Source: Oreohelix idahoensis
Lineage: Eukaryota > Mollusca > Gastropoda > Stylommatophora > Oreohelicidae
Direction: 5' to 3'
Length of the DNA stretch: 64,000 nucleotides
NCBI GenBank assembly: GCA_024509875.1
Contig: JAMPIV010014851.1
Span: 1-64,000 of the forward strand
The notes under the pieces: model-generated
What the model was told of the DNA's origin: nothing
Database searches by the model: none
Seen by the model: only the letters and a program-made list of their open reading frames with translations
Program-made: the position numbers and the translations under genes
Part shown: positions 10,706 through 23,639 of the stretch, in pieces
Layout of the letters: each line of letters starts with the position of its first letter
Numbering within the stretch: the first letter of the stretch is position 1

Positions 10706-11300
10706 TCAGACAATTTAAAAAACATATCTTTATTTACTTGTTTCAATCTGAAAAAAAAACACTCTCAATGTATGTGATCATTAGGGCTATGATTTTAATG
10801 ACCTAACTATTACTAGAAAATGACTTACAAAAAATAATGCAATTGCGACCCAGAATACCAACAAAAATGACTTATACAATAGAAAAAATGACATAAAAAG
10901 CACAACTTTCTTTGCTGTAGTTTCCGATCTAAACTTAAATTATTTTGCATTATCAAAAGAAGAAAATGAAAGAAATAAAACAAAACAACACGAACCTAAC
11001 AAATATAAATTAGTTTCTTGCTGTTACTGTGTCAAACTGAAATTCGTTATATGAGTAACCAAAAAGTCCAATTAAACGAAACAGGTTTCATTAAACAAAA
11101 TAATTCCTTATTAAAAACACATACACCAGACATGAAATAACAATTGACTATTTTAACAGTTTCTATGGCAAACTGAATTCTTTTATTTAATGAGTTAAGT
11201 ATTACTTTGCACAATGGAAGCCATGTGCGGATTTTCACAATTAAAAAAAAAATTAATAAATAAAATGTTGCTTCGTTTTGGCGAGGCGAACACCGTTTAA
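10704..11300. other. AT-rich stretch without a recognised gene
   Basis: No supported coding sequence. Short open frames occur, but they have low-complexity, AT-driven composition. Confidence 0.5.
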
Positions 11301-11301
11301 C

Positions 11302-11790
11302 CTAGACACAGGGTCTATCGGTTATATCAGGGCGCATATCCAAATATAAAAGACTTTGTGGTCTGTTTAATTGATTCTCAAAAGTGAATAACTTTCTTTT
11401 GTCTACCAACAAGGCTGTAAACACTGACAAGCTCCTGTCTACTACTACTGACATCACATGAGCATAATTGAAATAAGTTACGTCAGTTGTTTCTATGTCC
11501 GTTAAAAGTTCACCAAGAGAAAAGTTTGAAATTATGTACAGCTTTTCATATCCACATTTTTGTTTCAAACCGTGCTCAATAATCTTTTGTACAACCTTTA
11601 CCACTTCTCCATTCACACTGTCTAAGTCACTGACTATTTCTACAACAAATCTATCTGATCCACTAATAGAACTAATGATTTCCGTAATGAAGTGATGTCA
11701 TCAGGCAGCAATTCAAAATTTGACATTATATAATAACATTTACCAGCAGCTTTTGTTTTCATGGATTTAGGGAAAATGATTAAACAGCAA
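11302..11790 (-). pseudogene. Unrecognised coding-like fragment with an internal repeat
   Basis: On the minus strand a frame of good amino-acid composition runs from about 11690 to 11302. A second frame upstream (about 11790-11690) looks like its continuation, displaced by a frameshift or an unseen intron near 11690. The two parts share a motif spaced about 65 residues apart: CYYIMSNFELLPDDI in the upstream piece and KLYIISNFSLGELLTDI in the downstream one. The rest includes runs of Val, Ile and Asp with GSDRFVVEIV. I do not recognise the family. It could be an exon pair of a host gene or a decayed element. The repeat motif is the main reason for listing it. Confidence 0.35.
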
Positions 11791-12199
11791 AAAGAAAACA
11801 GTGATGTAATTTGTATTTTAAAAAAGTACATTAATCAAACACTAAAAATGTCTTTTTTTTAAAGTGAAAATGCCAAAAATATGCAAAATAGTGACTAAAA
11901 AATGTGTTGTAAAATGAGCAGTCACAAATGCCCTAATATGACAACAGTGGCTAAAAATTATAAATTTTGCCTTAACAAAGGCTCTTAAATCAGCTTAGTT
12001 TTGTATTAAACGCATTTGCATTCAACAATGTTTTGGTTAAGCCGAAAAAATGATCATCAAAATCCTAGCTCTAGTGATCATCATGAATTTAGTTTTCCTC
12101 GTCTAGCGCCCCCCCCAAAAATTGTTTTATTTTAGTTAATCACTATAGCGCACTCTCTAAAACTAAAGACACACAGAAAACATATATTTCTAAAAACAA

Positions 12200-15100
12200 C
12201 TCTTGACACGACTCTCTATAATGGACAATCGTTTAAACGTTTTAACTCAAGATTTGAGAGTCTAAGAACACAACTGGTACAATTACAATATTAGTACCAT
12301 ACACACACACACATAAGTGACGACAGTTAAACGCACAGACGTGGAAAAAACTATATCAGTGGAATAGGGATCTTTTGGAACGAGCTGACCAACACACGTA
12401 AATAAAGTTTATGTAAATTTTATTTATCATAAAGAACTTCACAACAATAATATATTTTTAATATCAAATCACATACAATTACACATAGGTTAATGAATTA
12501 ATTAAAGAGTTAGACACATAGGCTATACAATGAAAGAATTATCCATCACTGCATTCTCTCGCTCTGACAAACTTGTGATCACAACCAGTCTCTCTTACCT
12601 AATAGGGGCTTTCACAACATATGGAAGAACCGTTAGAGTACACACCGCCCATCCAATGTTGGATTTTTTGGCGAATCAAGCCCCAGTTTCTCCAAAAACT
12701 AATTAATCCAAATGTTGGGAAACGCTTGATTCGCTACTGTTAGTAGGATGCTGATTATGTCACTTCAATTTTTGTCCAGGTAGTAAAATAATTAAGAGAT
12801 GTAATGTTCACAGTGTATGTACAGTAGCTTGGAATCTTCAATCGTTAAATCGAGTGTCACGTAAATAAATCTGTTCAGGATCGATCTTCTTCACAACACA
12901 GTGGTCGTTATTCAGGTAATGTCAATGTTTGTTTATGTCACTTCAACTGGCTGAATGTATATGAACTTGGGAAAAGAAATCTGGATATCTATGAATCCAG
13001 TTACAATTTATTCTTAATATTCTTTAGGTTGGTACTCTGTCTCTTTCTGGGTGTAAACCACGAGGCCAGACAAGTCACCTTGAAAAAAACCTGATATTTA
13101 TATCAGAATGTTCTTTTGTAAAGTTATTCTCAGATTCATATGGAAGCCGCTGGTAAGGTTTAGGGTTTGACCCAAATACTGTGTAAAGAGAAAAACATAC
13201 AAAATACTTAACATAATATATAGTATTCACAATCCTATCCTTACCCCCGCGTAAAATATAATATATTTATCCACTTCGGTTATTGTGGCAAAGATATTAT
13301 GATTAATAGATTTTATATATCTTTTCTTCATTCTACACTTGTCATTTACCTTTCTTTAGCTCTTCTACCTTTCTTTCGCATATGATAGATTGTTAGCAAT
13401 TCAAACCTTTGTCATTTCTTTTCTAATTTAGCAACGCATTTTATTGCGGTTAGCTAAGTACTTTGATGAGAGATCGAATCGTGTTAATTCGTTCTCGACA
13501 GGGATAATAAGGAAGACCATTCTCTATCACTTTTCCCTGATCTGTTCGCCTATATGTTAATTATTCACGGGGAAAGATTTGAGATCAAAGACGAGCTCGC
13601 TTATATTGCGATTATGACCACAGTCTGCGGGCAGAATAGTGTGAATTCTCGAGCGAAGAAAATCTCGCACGGTCTGGTAGATCATGTTACACAAGATCTA
13701 AGAGAGACTGTTCGCTCGATTTGCCTGAGTCTGGTTTCGTTTTCAGTGAGAGGAATTCGTTTGATTTGCAGAATGATAAGGAAATATGTAAATATGTACG
13801 TAGGCGTTAAATGTATTAAGTCTGGGCTAATTTCTTTCTTTCCGATATTTATAACCCCAGCAGTTTAGACTTCATTCATTCAGACTTCGCAGTTTCTCTA
13901 GACATATCTAGCTTCGTTTCTAGATTTACTTTATTAAGTATAATCTCAGTTTGAGTTGTAGAATAGTCTTAAGTAGTTCTGTGTGAGGTAAATATATATT
14001 GACTAGTATTGTCGAGTGTTTATTGCTAGTTTGAATTATATCTTCACTAGATTTTTGTGCAGAGGGTTTGCCAGTTAGGCCAGTCATTCTAATTGTCTAA
14101 GTTACTGTGTTACAGTGGATAGAAGAATAAATTATAATTTTTAGCTAAAAACTCAATCAGCTATAAATAAATTTAATTAAATTGCTAGTAACCAGTCAGA
14201 GAATATATTTAACTAACTAAGTAAATGCACTGATTCATCATTTGAGTATTGATGGAATATGTACCTATTTCTAATTCATGATGATTGATTTTTTTAAATG
14301 ACTAGAGTTTTTTTCACGGGAGTTTTAAACGATGAGACAAGCTCTAAGCTTATAGTTTCTGATTTAAGTTAAATAACCGAAGTGAATATTATATTTTACG
14401 CGAGTGTAGGATAGGATGTGTGTATAATATTATGATTAAGTTTCTGTATGTTTCTGTTTCTTTTATAAGTTTATGTGTCAAACCCAAAATCTAACAGCGG
14501 TTTCAGTATATATATGAGAATAACCTAGAAGAAACATTTTGTACTTAAATACGTGGGTGTCCAAGTTACAACCTGTCTGGCATTGTGTTTGCATCCAGAA
14601 AGAGACATAGTACCCATCTCACGAACTTTAAGACTAAATGCACTAAATGGGCCTATCGAGCCAGATTATATTTCTTCCCTAAATTTAATGTACAATCAGC
14701 CCCTGTGGCGAGAAAAATTACAAACAGTAACATTTCCGACGTTTGAACAATTGTGGTGTGACCAATAAATTTATATTGAGTGAAGTTAACAACCTGTCAT
14801 TTCCTAAGTACTGGAAACCTCAAGATTCTGACATTGTGAGCCCAGTTAAAATTTCTTACCTGAACTGATTCAAGTGACATAAACAGTAATCCTAAAATAT
14901 AGTTGTAAAGTGAACGCTCCCTGTAACATTGGATGAAACCTGCATCTGCAGAGCTGGGGTTCTCTTTATCAAAAGAACATGGATTCACTGGGTGTGTGTG
15001 TGTCCCAAAGTTTTTGCCTGAAGGTGAAAGACATCAAGTTTGTAGGTAAGAAAGAATGCCAGTGGCCACTGGTGAATGAACAGAGAGAAAGCAGGACTGA

Positions 15101-16500
15101 GTGATTCCCGTATGGTATAATTTATGCACCCACGTTGTAATTTCTTTATGCAAGTTTGTTGCTAATGATGTTTTCCTCTTAGAATAGATTAATATATCAA
15201 CTCTGCTCTTAACCGTAGAGGGAAATCCTAGGCCATAGCGTAAAAATCTGTGACTCTTTGGGGTTATAACTTTTCTTCTTACGGGATCGTAGGCTCAACA
15301 GAGGTGGAAAGGATTACACCTATTGGTCTAGTCTGTTAGTAGTTCATTAACTTATGTGTATGTGTATTTATATGTGATTGATATTCAAATTTATGGTTGT
15401 GTTGAATTTTCCTTATGATAAATAAAATTTACATAAACATATTCAAGTGTGTCGGTCAGCTCGTCCCAAAATATATATATTCCCTTGTTATAGTTTTCAC
15501 GTCTGTGCGTCTAACTGTCGTCACTTATGTGTGTGTATGTGAGTGGTATACATATTACTATATATATTCTAGTAGACTGTCTGACTAATCTAGATCTGTT
15601 GCAGAGATAGGCTGACCGAGAGAAGCTTGGTTAAAATATTATCTGACTGGTTACTAGCAGTTAATTAAATTTATATTATAGCTGGAAGAGTTTAGCTACA
15701 AATTATTATATGTTCTGCTATCCACTGTAACATAGTAAAACTAGAGAAATATAATGGACGGACCTATGTAGCAAATCGCACTGCACACATCTTAGAGAAA
15801 TATAATTGACAATTTTACCACTTAAATCACTCCAACTACTAGTAGATATATTACCTTCACACAAACTTCTAAGACTATTCTCCAACGAAAAACTAAGAAC
15901 TTACTTAATACAAAGGATTCTAGAAATCGAGCTAGAATTCTTTACAGTCTGATGAGAACTGTGTAAATTTTATTTAGAAGGCTGGGGACTTATATATATA
16001 TATATATATCTGAAATCAAAGGGAAAGGTTCACTATTATCGAAAACCAGACTCTCTGCCAGATCTAGCACCTTCGAAGAATTCTTCGTTCAGCTTTCGGC
16101 TTTCGCGTAAATCAAAGCCATTCTCCACGCTAGAGCCTAAAACCAGAACTCACACTCTTTTCTTCGATCAGGGGTAATGTAATTGACCAGACCGTGCGAG
16201 ATTTCCTCGATCGAGAAAAATCACACTAAGTACCGCCCGCAGACGTGGTCATCGAGCGAAGCCCGTCTTTGATCTGGCAATTCGCTTTGTTAATTACTTG
16301 CAAACGAACAGTTCAGGGGAAGGTAATAAACATTGTCTGCCCCTTTGATCCAAAATGATCTGCTCTTGATCGCTATCTGATCCTATCCAACGATTTCCAA
16401 TCGCTTGCGTTAATAATTACAGCTCAACGTAGCTAATTGGTCTGCTTTGAGAACATACATCAAAGAAAAATAGCGAATCGCAATAAAATGAGTGCTAAAA
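12200..16500. repeat. Cluster of inverted copies of one repeat unit
   Basis: The unit seen forward at about 13450-15560 is repeated inverted in pieces on both sides. Its first part (13.45-14.25 kb, containing TCTCGCACGGTCTGGT) is inverted at 15.56-16.5 kb. Its later part (14.34-15.56 kb, containing ATAACCGAAGTGAATAT and TCGTCACTTATGTGTGTG) is inverted at 12.2-13.3 kb. Many phrases match by eye over both arms. Outer phrases resemble repeat family A. No intact protein is present. It is probably a set of rearranged LTRs or a foldback element. Confidence 0.75.
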
Positions 16501-16704
16501 AGAAAAAGAGGCAGATCTCTGAGTATAGGAATGGTCATTTTTTATGTTAACCATCAAGCGTAGGTGAAAGCTATGTAAAGAAAAGTGTAGATAGAGAAAT
16601 AGACAGATGAAAGCTATTTTCATAATATGTCACAGTCATTTTGTCTACAGAAGCTAGTCCCATAGAAGATACTGACTGTCGTAATTAGATAGGTTTAAAA
16701 GTTA

Positions 16705-17185
16705 TTTATGGTCCCGTCTGATTAGAGTGGATGGTGATAAGTACGTGAGAAATAAAGGTGTAAGAAATATATTTCACGAGTGAATAGCCCTAGGGGAAGA
16801 TCTGTCTCTGGAATGAGTAGTTTCTCTAGTCCAGCCTATCTATAAGACTATAAGTTAGTACAAGACAATCTTATACCGCCTCATATATGTAAAAATAAGT
16901 TTAACTACACACACACAGCGATATGTGACTACAAGACACACAAACGTGAAAAAACTGTGGTTAACTGGTTATGGATCTGACCAACACAAAAAGTTAAGTT
17001 CTTTTTGTTGTTTATTATCATTAACTTGACAACACCAAATATCAATAAGTGATCAAATAAATCAGAATTACATACATAGAAATATAACAGAATACATGTG
17101 CCCTCCCTCTTATTGAGAATGAAAGAACCCAACAAGTTAATAACCCCGAAGGTTAAAGGTCAGCACTATCTTACAGCATAGACAG
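16705..17185. repeat. Interspersed repeat family A, copy 2
   Basis: Direct repeat of the block at 1.80-2.31 kb: GGTCCCGTCTGATTAGAG, then TCTCTAGTCCAGCCTATCTA, a short CA run, TCTGACCAACACA, and a CCCTCC phrase near the end. Divergence is visible throughout, so the copies are old. The block ends shortly before a CT microsatellite. Confidence 0.75.
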
Positions 17186-17280
17186 TAAAAAAAAGAACAA
17201 AGTTACTACTAAAGCTATCCAGTAAATAAACAATATTTAAGCAGAATTCAGATAATACACTTTTTCCTGTAACAAAGAAA

Positions 17281-17282
<2 letters not shown>

Positions 17283-17345
<63 letters not shown>
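17283..17345. repeat. (CT)n microsatellite
   Basis: Pure CT run of about 63 bases. Confidence 0.97.
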
Positions 17346-17350
<5 letters not shown>

Positions 17351-17416
17351 ACGTGGCCACTCAGTCATGCTTACCCTATTCCTGATGAACAAAATCTTTT
17401 GGACATATAATCCCTG

Positions 17417-17440
17417 AATATATATATATATATATTATAT

Positions 17441-17472
<32 letters not shown>

Positions 17473-17481
17473 AATATATAA

Positions 17482-17551
<70 letters not shown>
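17417..17551. repeat. (TA)n microsatellite with a T homopolymer
   Basis: TA repeats with interruptions to 17521, then about 29 T residues. Apparent proteins of Tyr-Ile and Lys repeats here are artefacts of composition. Confidence 0.95.
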
Positions 17552-19070
17552 CCCAGTGCTTTTATCTTCCAAATTGACACCAGTCCCTCCTTCCAATAAT
17601 TTAAATTTGTGTAAGGGGAACGTATAATTTGGTGGTCGATTCCTGGATAGACAAATGTCACCTCGAATCGTTAATAAAGAAAAACCGTGATCTTGTGTTT
17701 ACAGTAAACAGTATGAAATACTTCCAGGATAAGGCACATCTGGTTGCTAAAAACCGTTATTTATGATGATGATGGTAAATCCTATCGGCTGGCTTTATGG
17801 TGAGTGCCAATTTTGAAACAGTGTAACTTGCTGGATAAATCCGTTGATACGACAGTCAAAAGACAGATAGTAATGTTATTTGTGTTACGCCACAGTGGGC
17901 TGGACAAATTGAATAAATACTTTCTGGTGTTTATAGTCCAGTTAAATTTACTAATTAAATGTTTATGTGTCTCTTTGGTCAATCCTGTTCACAAATGAAC
18001 TCAGGGACGTATAAGCCGAGAAGAAGACCACATTAATCCAATCAGTAGATGGAGAAAAAAACCCAAAATAGACCGCTGGACGCTCTTTGATCACGTCTGC
18101 TTAGAATAAAAGAACATTATGAAAAAATGCTACTAATATATATCTACATATAAGCACATGGAAGGGGACGAGACGATCTTTTATCCACTCCGTAAGTCCT
18201 GATTAAAGTTAAAAGGCACACGGTGTCTCTAGCCTATTCCTATCCGGTCAGCTTTCGCTAGCGCGCGTCTCTAGGTTAGGTGAAAGTATGCGCCCTTCCC
18301 GCACCTTTTGCACGCGCGTTAACAATCAGCGTATAATGTCTATTATTGTTTAATTATCCATACGCGCACTTTAACAAATATCGCCTGTCGTTAATAGCTT
18401 TTAGATTGTCGGCGTCTGTTTGTTTAGTCATATGAAATCAAATAATTGTCACTTACTATAAATACCCAAAATGAAATATAACGTAAATTCTTGTCACTAT
18501 CTGTTTCGCCTAACATAAATATATCAGTCAACTAAACGTCTCTACGTGTGTGAGAAAGCGGGTGATGGAATTCACGTTAACTGAACAATTGGCTAAAAAT
18601 ATATACGCGTTATTATTATTTCACTGCTCTTTACAGCTAGAACTTTAGGGAATTATAATGGTAAAAGTTTTAACACTTTAACACTTAAGCACAAACTTTC
18701 TATTACCAGAACATCAGAATGATAATCCCCACGAATATTATTAACACTGTAGCGGTGCTTTCTCTACTGGCTAGCTACTAGAAATGTAGATGTAAGTCTA
18801 ATGTTGTTGCTAAGATGTAGCCAAGTAATGTACCACTACTATAGACACCAGGGATGTCGAAGGCTGTGGAGTAAGGTGTCTTGTCTGGTCTGTTGCTTGC
18901 TGTGAGTGTAGATGAGATGAAGTTCCACAGATCTACAATACATGGGTCATGAGGACATTACATTCCCTCACGACGTGAAAGTCATAGAAGTATGAACTGC
19001 TGTTGACGTTTCCATCATTTATTTATGACTCCACAATGACAAGTACGTTAACATCCATATACATAAGTCA
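17552..19070. other. Gene-free stretch
   Basis: Nothing supported. Short open frames on both strands are mutually overlapping and have no motif. Confidence 0.5.
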
Positions 19071-19071
19071 C

Positions 19072-19312
19072 AGACACTGTCGCCCAACGGGCTGATCACC
19101 CGTTTGCCAGCACTTTGATTACGGAAACAACGACAAATGGATTGATTTGTTGTTGCCCTAAAGACACCATTAGGCGTGATGGGAACAACGGCAAAGAAAA
19201 TCTATTCGCTGTTGCCCTTAAGACGCCACTAGGTGTAATGACCACTGACTGCTTTGCCGGTCGTTGGCTAAGGTCGGAAGAAGAAGAAGACAGACACTGT
19301 CGGACATAGTAA
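19072..19312 (+). repeat. Short duplicated unit ending in a GAA tail
   Basis: Two diverged copies of a unit of about 60 bases (TTGTTGCCCTAAAGACACCA and CTGTTGCCCTTAAGACGCCA) are followed by GAAGAAGAAGA. The block is bracketed by ACAGACACTGTCG on both sides, which could be a 13-base target duplication of a SINE-like insert. No coding content. Confidence 0.45.
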
Positions 19313-20855
19313 TCAGCATAAACAAAGTTCCTCAGTAAATCATGCATATATATCATGCAAGCTGTTCTCGTATAATTTCAGCTTACAACAGGCTCAGCTC
19401 CATATCATCACTCTATGAGTGTAACAACTCCACTCTGATACTAGTAGATCAGAGATGTAAATAAGTCTATCGTAGGCCGCACGGGAATGGCAGACCTATG
19501 TGCAAAGTTCAGGTTGACCTTTGTAAGCATTTATAAGTCTAACCTTGATGAAGGCATAATCGCTGGCATAGCGAAGTTCAAAAGAGCATAATAACTGTTC
19601 TCTGGGCCTAGAGTGACCCGTATACATATAAATCTAAGGTATGAGGATACCTGGGTGTATTTTCTAGTAGAAGAGCCTCTACTGCCTGTAGATAGTGAGC
19701 GAGCATAGAACGACAATGTCAAAATCTAAGTTGACTACAGATTTCAATATTAGAAGAGCATTTACCTTGCTTCGGAAATAACACCACAACACACACGCCT
19801 CCAGGCGCTTAGAAACATATAGGGAAAATCCTCATTAGATAAACTAATACACAAGAGGACTTCCATTTCCTCATCAAAAGATCACAGACGCTGAAAAGCG
19901 TCTTGCTCTGCTCATCCCAACTCTTAGACCCCCGACGGAAGTATTTTCCAAACCGCCCTAAATCTGGACATGCGCAGAAGCGCTCGACCCCTGAGTTCAA
20001 CTCAAACCGGGCCGATGTTAGACGCATACCAAGCAAAGATACTGACTAAATCGCGCCTTATAAGGACAGGAATAAACATCCACCAAGGTTGCAAACATTC
20101 CAAGAAAAATTAGACCTGCTCTGACCATATAAGGAGAACAACTAGACATCGATCTAAAAAAAAGACCGCTAGTTTAAGACACAAGAGAAGGTAACAACCA
20201 TAGTCAAAATGTAACATCTGTTTACCAAGAGTTATAAACCTTTGACTACAAGAAAATTAAAGTGTTCAAATAAGAACGGGTAAATTTATATTGTCTCTGA
20301 AAAATCTGTGTGTAACAAACACATTGTTAAGTCATGTTTTCTCGTGGGAGTTAAGTGTTTGAGCTTTTTACGTAGGGGTCTGATTTTTTATAGATACGCT
20401 TGTAAGCACGTTTAAAGTTATGAGATGGTTTTTTATTTGTGTGCTTTGTGCACTATATTTTTGAACATAGCTCCTCTGGGTATGTGTTAGTTTTTAAAAA
20501 AAATAAAGAAACAGTTCAAGTGTTATGAGTTGTAGTTGGGGAGAGATACGGGTGAGCTGAGCTCACATGTCAAGCTGTTAGTTCGCGCTTGAGTGAAAAT
20601 GTATTGAGTTGTTTTGAGAAACTATAATCTCGGTCATTAGGTATTTGTCGGGGGGTTTTTTTTGGCACGGAAATTATGGCGTGCCGCTAGTGTGTGTCCA
20701 GTGTGTTATTTTGAGTTGATCGGGGATTGTATGAAGAAGAAGCGTTATTCTCTTCATGGAAGACATTCCATATATTATTCTATAATTTTGATAATGAAGA
20801 ATCTAAGGATATAAGATTTCATCTCGGTAAAGCTTCCACCGTCTATGTGTGAGCC
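19313..20855. other. Gene-free stretch
   Basis: No feature supported. Small open frames lack any family signature. Confidence 0.5.
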
Positions 20856-20859
20856 CGAT

Positions 20860-21030
20860 GAGATTCAAAATGGATTATTAGCATATGTTTGCCATTGTAA
20901 CTTTTCAACGATTGACTGTTCATTGGTTCGCTGTTCATGCGATCAGATTCATTATGGACTATTGGCATCTGTTTTGCCATTATAACTTGTGACAATGTAC
21001 TGTTCGTGATGTCAATGTTGCTGTGATCAA
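20860..21030 (+). repeat. Tandem duplication of about 84 bases
   Basis: GATTCAAAATGGATTATTAG at 20.86 kb and GATTCATTATGGACTATTGG at 20.95 kb begin two diverged tandem units, each followed by TTGCCATT and TAAC-type phrases, with CTGTTC further on. The second unit runs into ATCAATAAACGG, an LTR-like polyadenylation context. Confidence 0.5.
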
Positions 21031-21150
21031 TAAACGGTATATTCGTTGGAAAACCTTATTCGTCTTACCCGTTGGTCGATTTCCTGACCTAACGTTACTG
21101 TTGCGTGGGTGATACCAGAATGTAAACAAACCTAAGGAACTCACGACATT

Positions 21151-21152
<2 letters not shown>

Positions 21153-21203
<51 letters not shown>
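21153..21203. repeat. (TA)n microsatellite
   Basis: About 50 bases of uninterrupted AT dinucleotides. Confidence 0.95.
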
Positions 21204-21207
<4 letters not shown>

Positions 21208-21572
21208 CAACTGTCGGCCACTACAGTAAGCCCGACTTTGCTGACATATACATTGGCAGCTGTGCCAGACAGTAGCGCTTTCTTTCAACACAACCCTCAT
21301 ACATACAGTCACACACATCTAGCGAAAATGGTTCTAGATACTGCGTACTTAGATTATCCGAAAGATGTTCATTCATTCATTTACTCCTACTAATGATAGG
21401 TTGGTAGTACATATAAATCTGTGTCCCCGCTCAGTACCACGATGTGTACATACATCGGCTGGATCTAACTAGATTCAAGTGAATTTATTTGACTGAACAC
21501 AGCCCGATGGTTAAAGTCGTTTGTATTTTGAAAATAAGTGATTGCAGTAGTATGTAATACATTCAGGGAAGC

Positions 21573-22143
21573 ATGCAAAAGTATGGTTTACTTCAGATTA
21601 ATCAACACTGGGACATCACACTGTCAGAAACCTCTGTCACATGTTTAGCAGCTCAACAGCGAAGTCTATTTGCAGTTAAATTACCAACTTGCGGACCCTC
21701 AGGTCCAAACAATATCCGGGAGAGAAAACAAAGCTTAAGTGAGAGATATTCTTAGACAAGCAAGTAGAGATAATCCGATTATGGATTTACATTTTACTTC
21801 TGAGATTTTTAACCAAGTTCTTATACTTCTAGAAGATAAATACATATTTATAAACGACATAACTGTAAAACAACTGGGACTAGAAGCACGTATGGGAACT
21901 GTTACTGAGATGCTAGATAGAGATATTTTGTTCGATACAAATTACGACATATATCAGTTGGACAGATTTGTGGAAACCAATAACACTCTCTTAGTTGATG
22001 ATCAAAGATCGGCATATAGCGCTATTGTGGACCTGATCATCAATGGAAATGGTGTGCTGTTCTTTTTTATGCGCGTAATGGATCAGGAAAACTATTTCTT
22101 ATTAATTTGTATGTTTTTGTTTTTCGCTACAATTCCGGAATAA
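21573..22143 (+). pseudogene. Helitron Pif1-like helicase fragment
   Basis: Two frames together give the stretch just before and into the helicase core of a Helitron rolling-circle transposase. The first frame reads HWDITLSETSVTCLA then CGPSGPNN. The second reads FTSEIFNQVLILLEDKYIF, then LLVDDQRSAYSAIVDLI followed by GVLFFF. In active proteins this last part is followed by the ATP-binding loop GGTGKT. Here the loop reads MRVMDQENY, so the Walker A residues are gone. The frame shifts near 21.74 kb, and the rest of the helicase and the whole Rep domain are absent. A short open piece near 22.22-22.34 kb may be a further remnant. Confidence 0.8.
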
Positions 22144-22572
22144 CAATGAACTATCCTGTTTGCATTTGCAACGACTATAAACAAGGCACAAAATATTCAC
22201 TCAAAATAGCTTTTTAGTCATGCTTTTCACAGGGGCAGCTATAAGGTGTTTTTTTTTCAGAGTGGACACACCAAGAAACGAGTTCATTTTTGTCCCAGAC
22301 GGTCATATAAGAAATTCTGTTTATCAAGATGCATTGGAATTAAGTTGTCAAAAAAAATTAAAAAAAAAAAAAGCAAAAGCAAATATGACGCAATGTAATC
22401 ATTTACTTAGAACTGGTGTAAGCTTACATAAACTGTTAACTACAACAATAATTGACTGTCTGACGGTGTTATAAATAGTCATTACGTTTTCCTGGATGAC
22501 ATCAATAGATGGCAGTGTTATAATTGTTTCCATTCTCCTATGTTATATTGCTGTCATATTTATTTATTGTGT

Positions 22573-22690
22573 TACTGGGGCCCGAAAGGGTAGTAAAGAA
22601 TAGTAAAACTGTTCAGTACCATGTATGTCGTAAAAAGCGACTGAGGGTTGGGCATTGGGCTGGTTACCCAATCCCGTAAAAAAACTTTCA
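22573..22690 (+). repeat. Interspersed repeat family C, copy 1
   Basis: About 118 bases from TTACTGGGGCCCGAAAGGG to GGTTACCCAATCCCGTAAA match the reverse complement of 37.567-37.69 kb. The motif AAAGCGACTGAGGGTTGGGC is shared almost exactly. It lies just upstream of an RTE-like fragment and may be part of that family's leader. Confidence 0.75.
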
Positions 22691-22849
22691 ACAAACATGT
22701 TCATGATCTGTCTCATATTCCAAAAGTTTCAAAAATGCAGGACAAGCTGTTCTTGTCTATCAAACATCCTCGTCTATACATCCATAATTTTGAAGGTGTG
22801 TCAATGTGTGTATAAAACACTCCAGCTAATTTTCTCTTCAAACAATCGT

Positions 22850-23490
22850 GCTTTTATTTATGCTGATAATTGTCGCCAGTTCAGTCAGAAAACAAGTCTT
22901 GAGACAGGGATGTCTTCTTTCACCTGATTTCTTCTCTCTATACTTCAAGAACATCAAGATGTCAATCAAACATGAACTGGAAATACGAGTTAGTGTGTGG
23001 TTACAATATAAATAGCATACGTTTGGCTGATCACTGTGTATTTACAGTAGAAAAAACAGACGAACAGAAAGTGTTAGCTATAGAAGTAAAGAAAAGTGCA
23101 GAAATATTACTCAACCTGAACAGCAAGCAAACAATATCAATAGATATCCGCACACAAAGAATCCCATTTAGTTGCAAGATAATGAAAATCACACACAGTT
23201 TGAAAGATTTAGGCATAATCATTACATCAGATGGAAAATGGACGTCTGAGTAAAACTGCATTCCATATATTGAGAAAGTCCTATGCACAAAATCCTCTTT
23301 ATTGAACACAAGAACAGATATTCAGAAGTGTTACATCGAACCAATATTATTGTATGGAAAATGCATCCTAAAGATTGAGAAAAATAAAAAAGCCCAAATT
23401 AATCGAGACAACAGTGACATTATTTTAGAGTATCAAAATGTTGAACTAAACAGAGAGGAATGTAAGATAAATCACATAGACATATAAAAA
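22850..23490 (+). pseudogene. RTE-like LINE reverse transcriptase fragment
   Basis: Degraded RT of a non-LTR retrotransposon. A phrase equivalent to VRQGCLLSP lies near 22.90 kb. A frame from 22972 then carries SIRLADHCVFTVEKTDEQ, in which the catalytic YADD has become LADH, followed by LNSKQT and LGIIITSDGKWTSE. A further frame at 23302-23487 has the typical KCYIEPILLYG phrase. Several frameshifts and stops separate these parts, and the catalytic aspartates are not intact. No endonuclease is found upstream, so this is a 5'-truncated relic. Confidence 0.75.
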
Positions 23491-23639
23491 CAGCCAAAGA
23501 AAAATATTTAAGAAAAACTCAAGAATGTAATAATCAATATTAGAAGACAAACTATCGTCATTGGACATGTACTAGAGTAACTTCAGAGCAGAGGCATTAG
23601 CCTTTATGGTCGAAAGCCTCTTTGAGAGTAACCATAGAA

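Noticed and set aside
14553..14768. 71-codon frame with a CLHPERD phrase, also partly readable in the inverted copy near 13.04 kb
   Set aside because: The shared phrase follows from the inverted DNA repeat. The frame is short and not kept elsewhere in the two arms.
17166..17661. Apparent proteins with Arg-Glu, Tyr-Ile and Lys runs around 17.2-17.6 kb
   Set aside because: They are translations of CT, TA and T microsatellites outside any recognisable gene.
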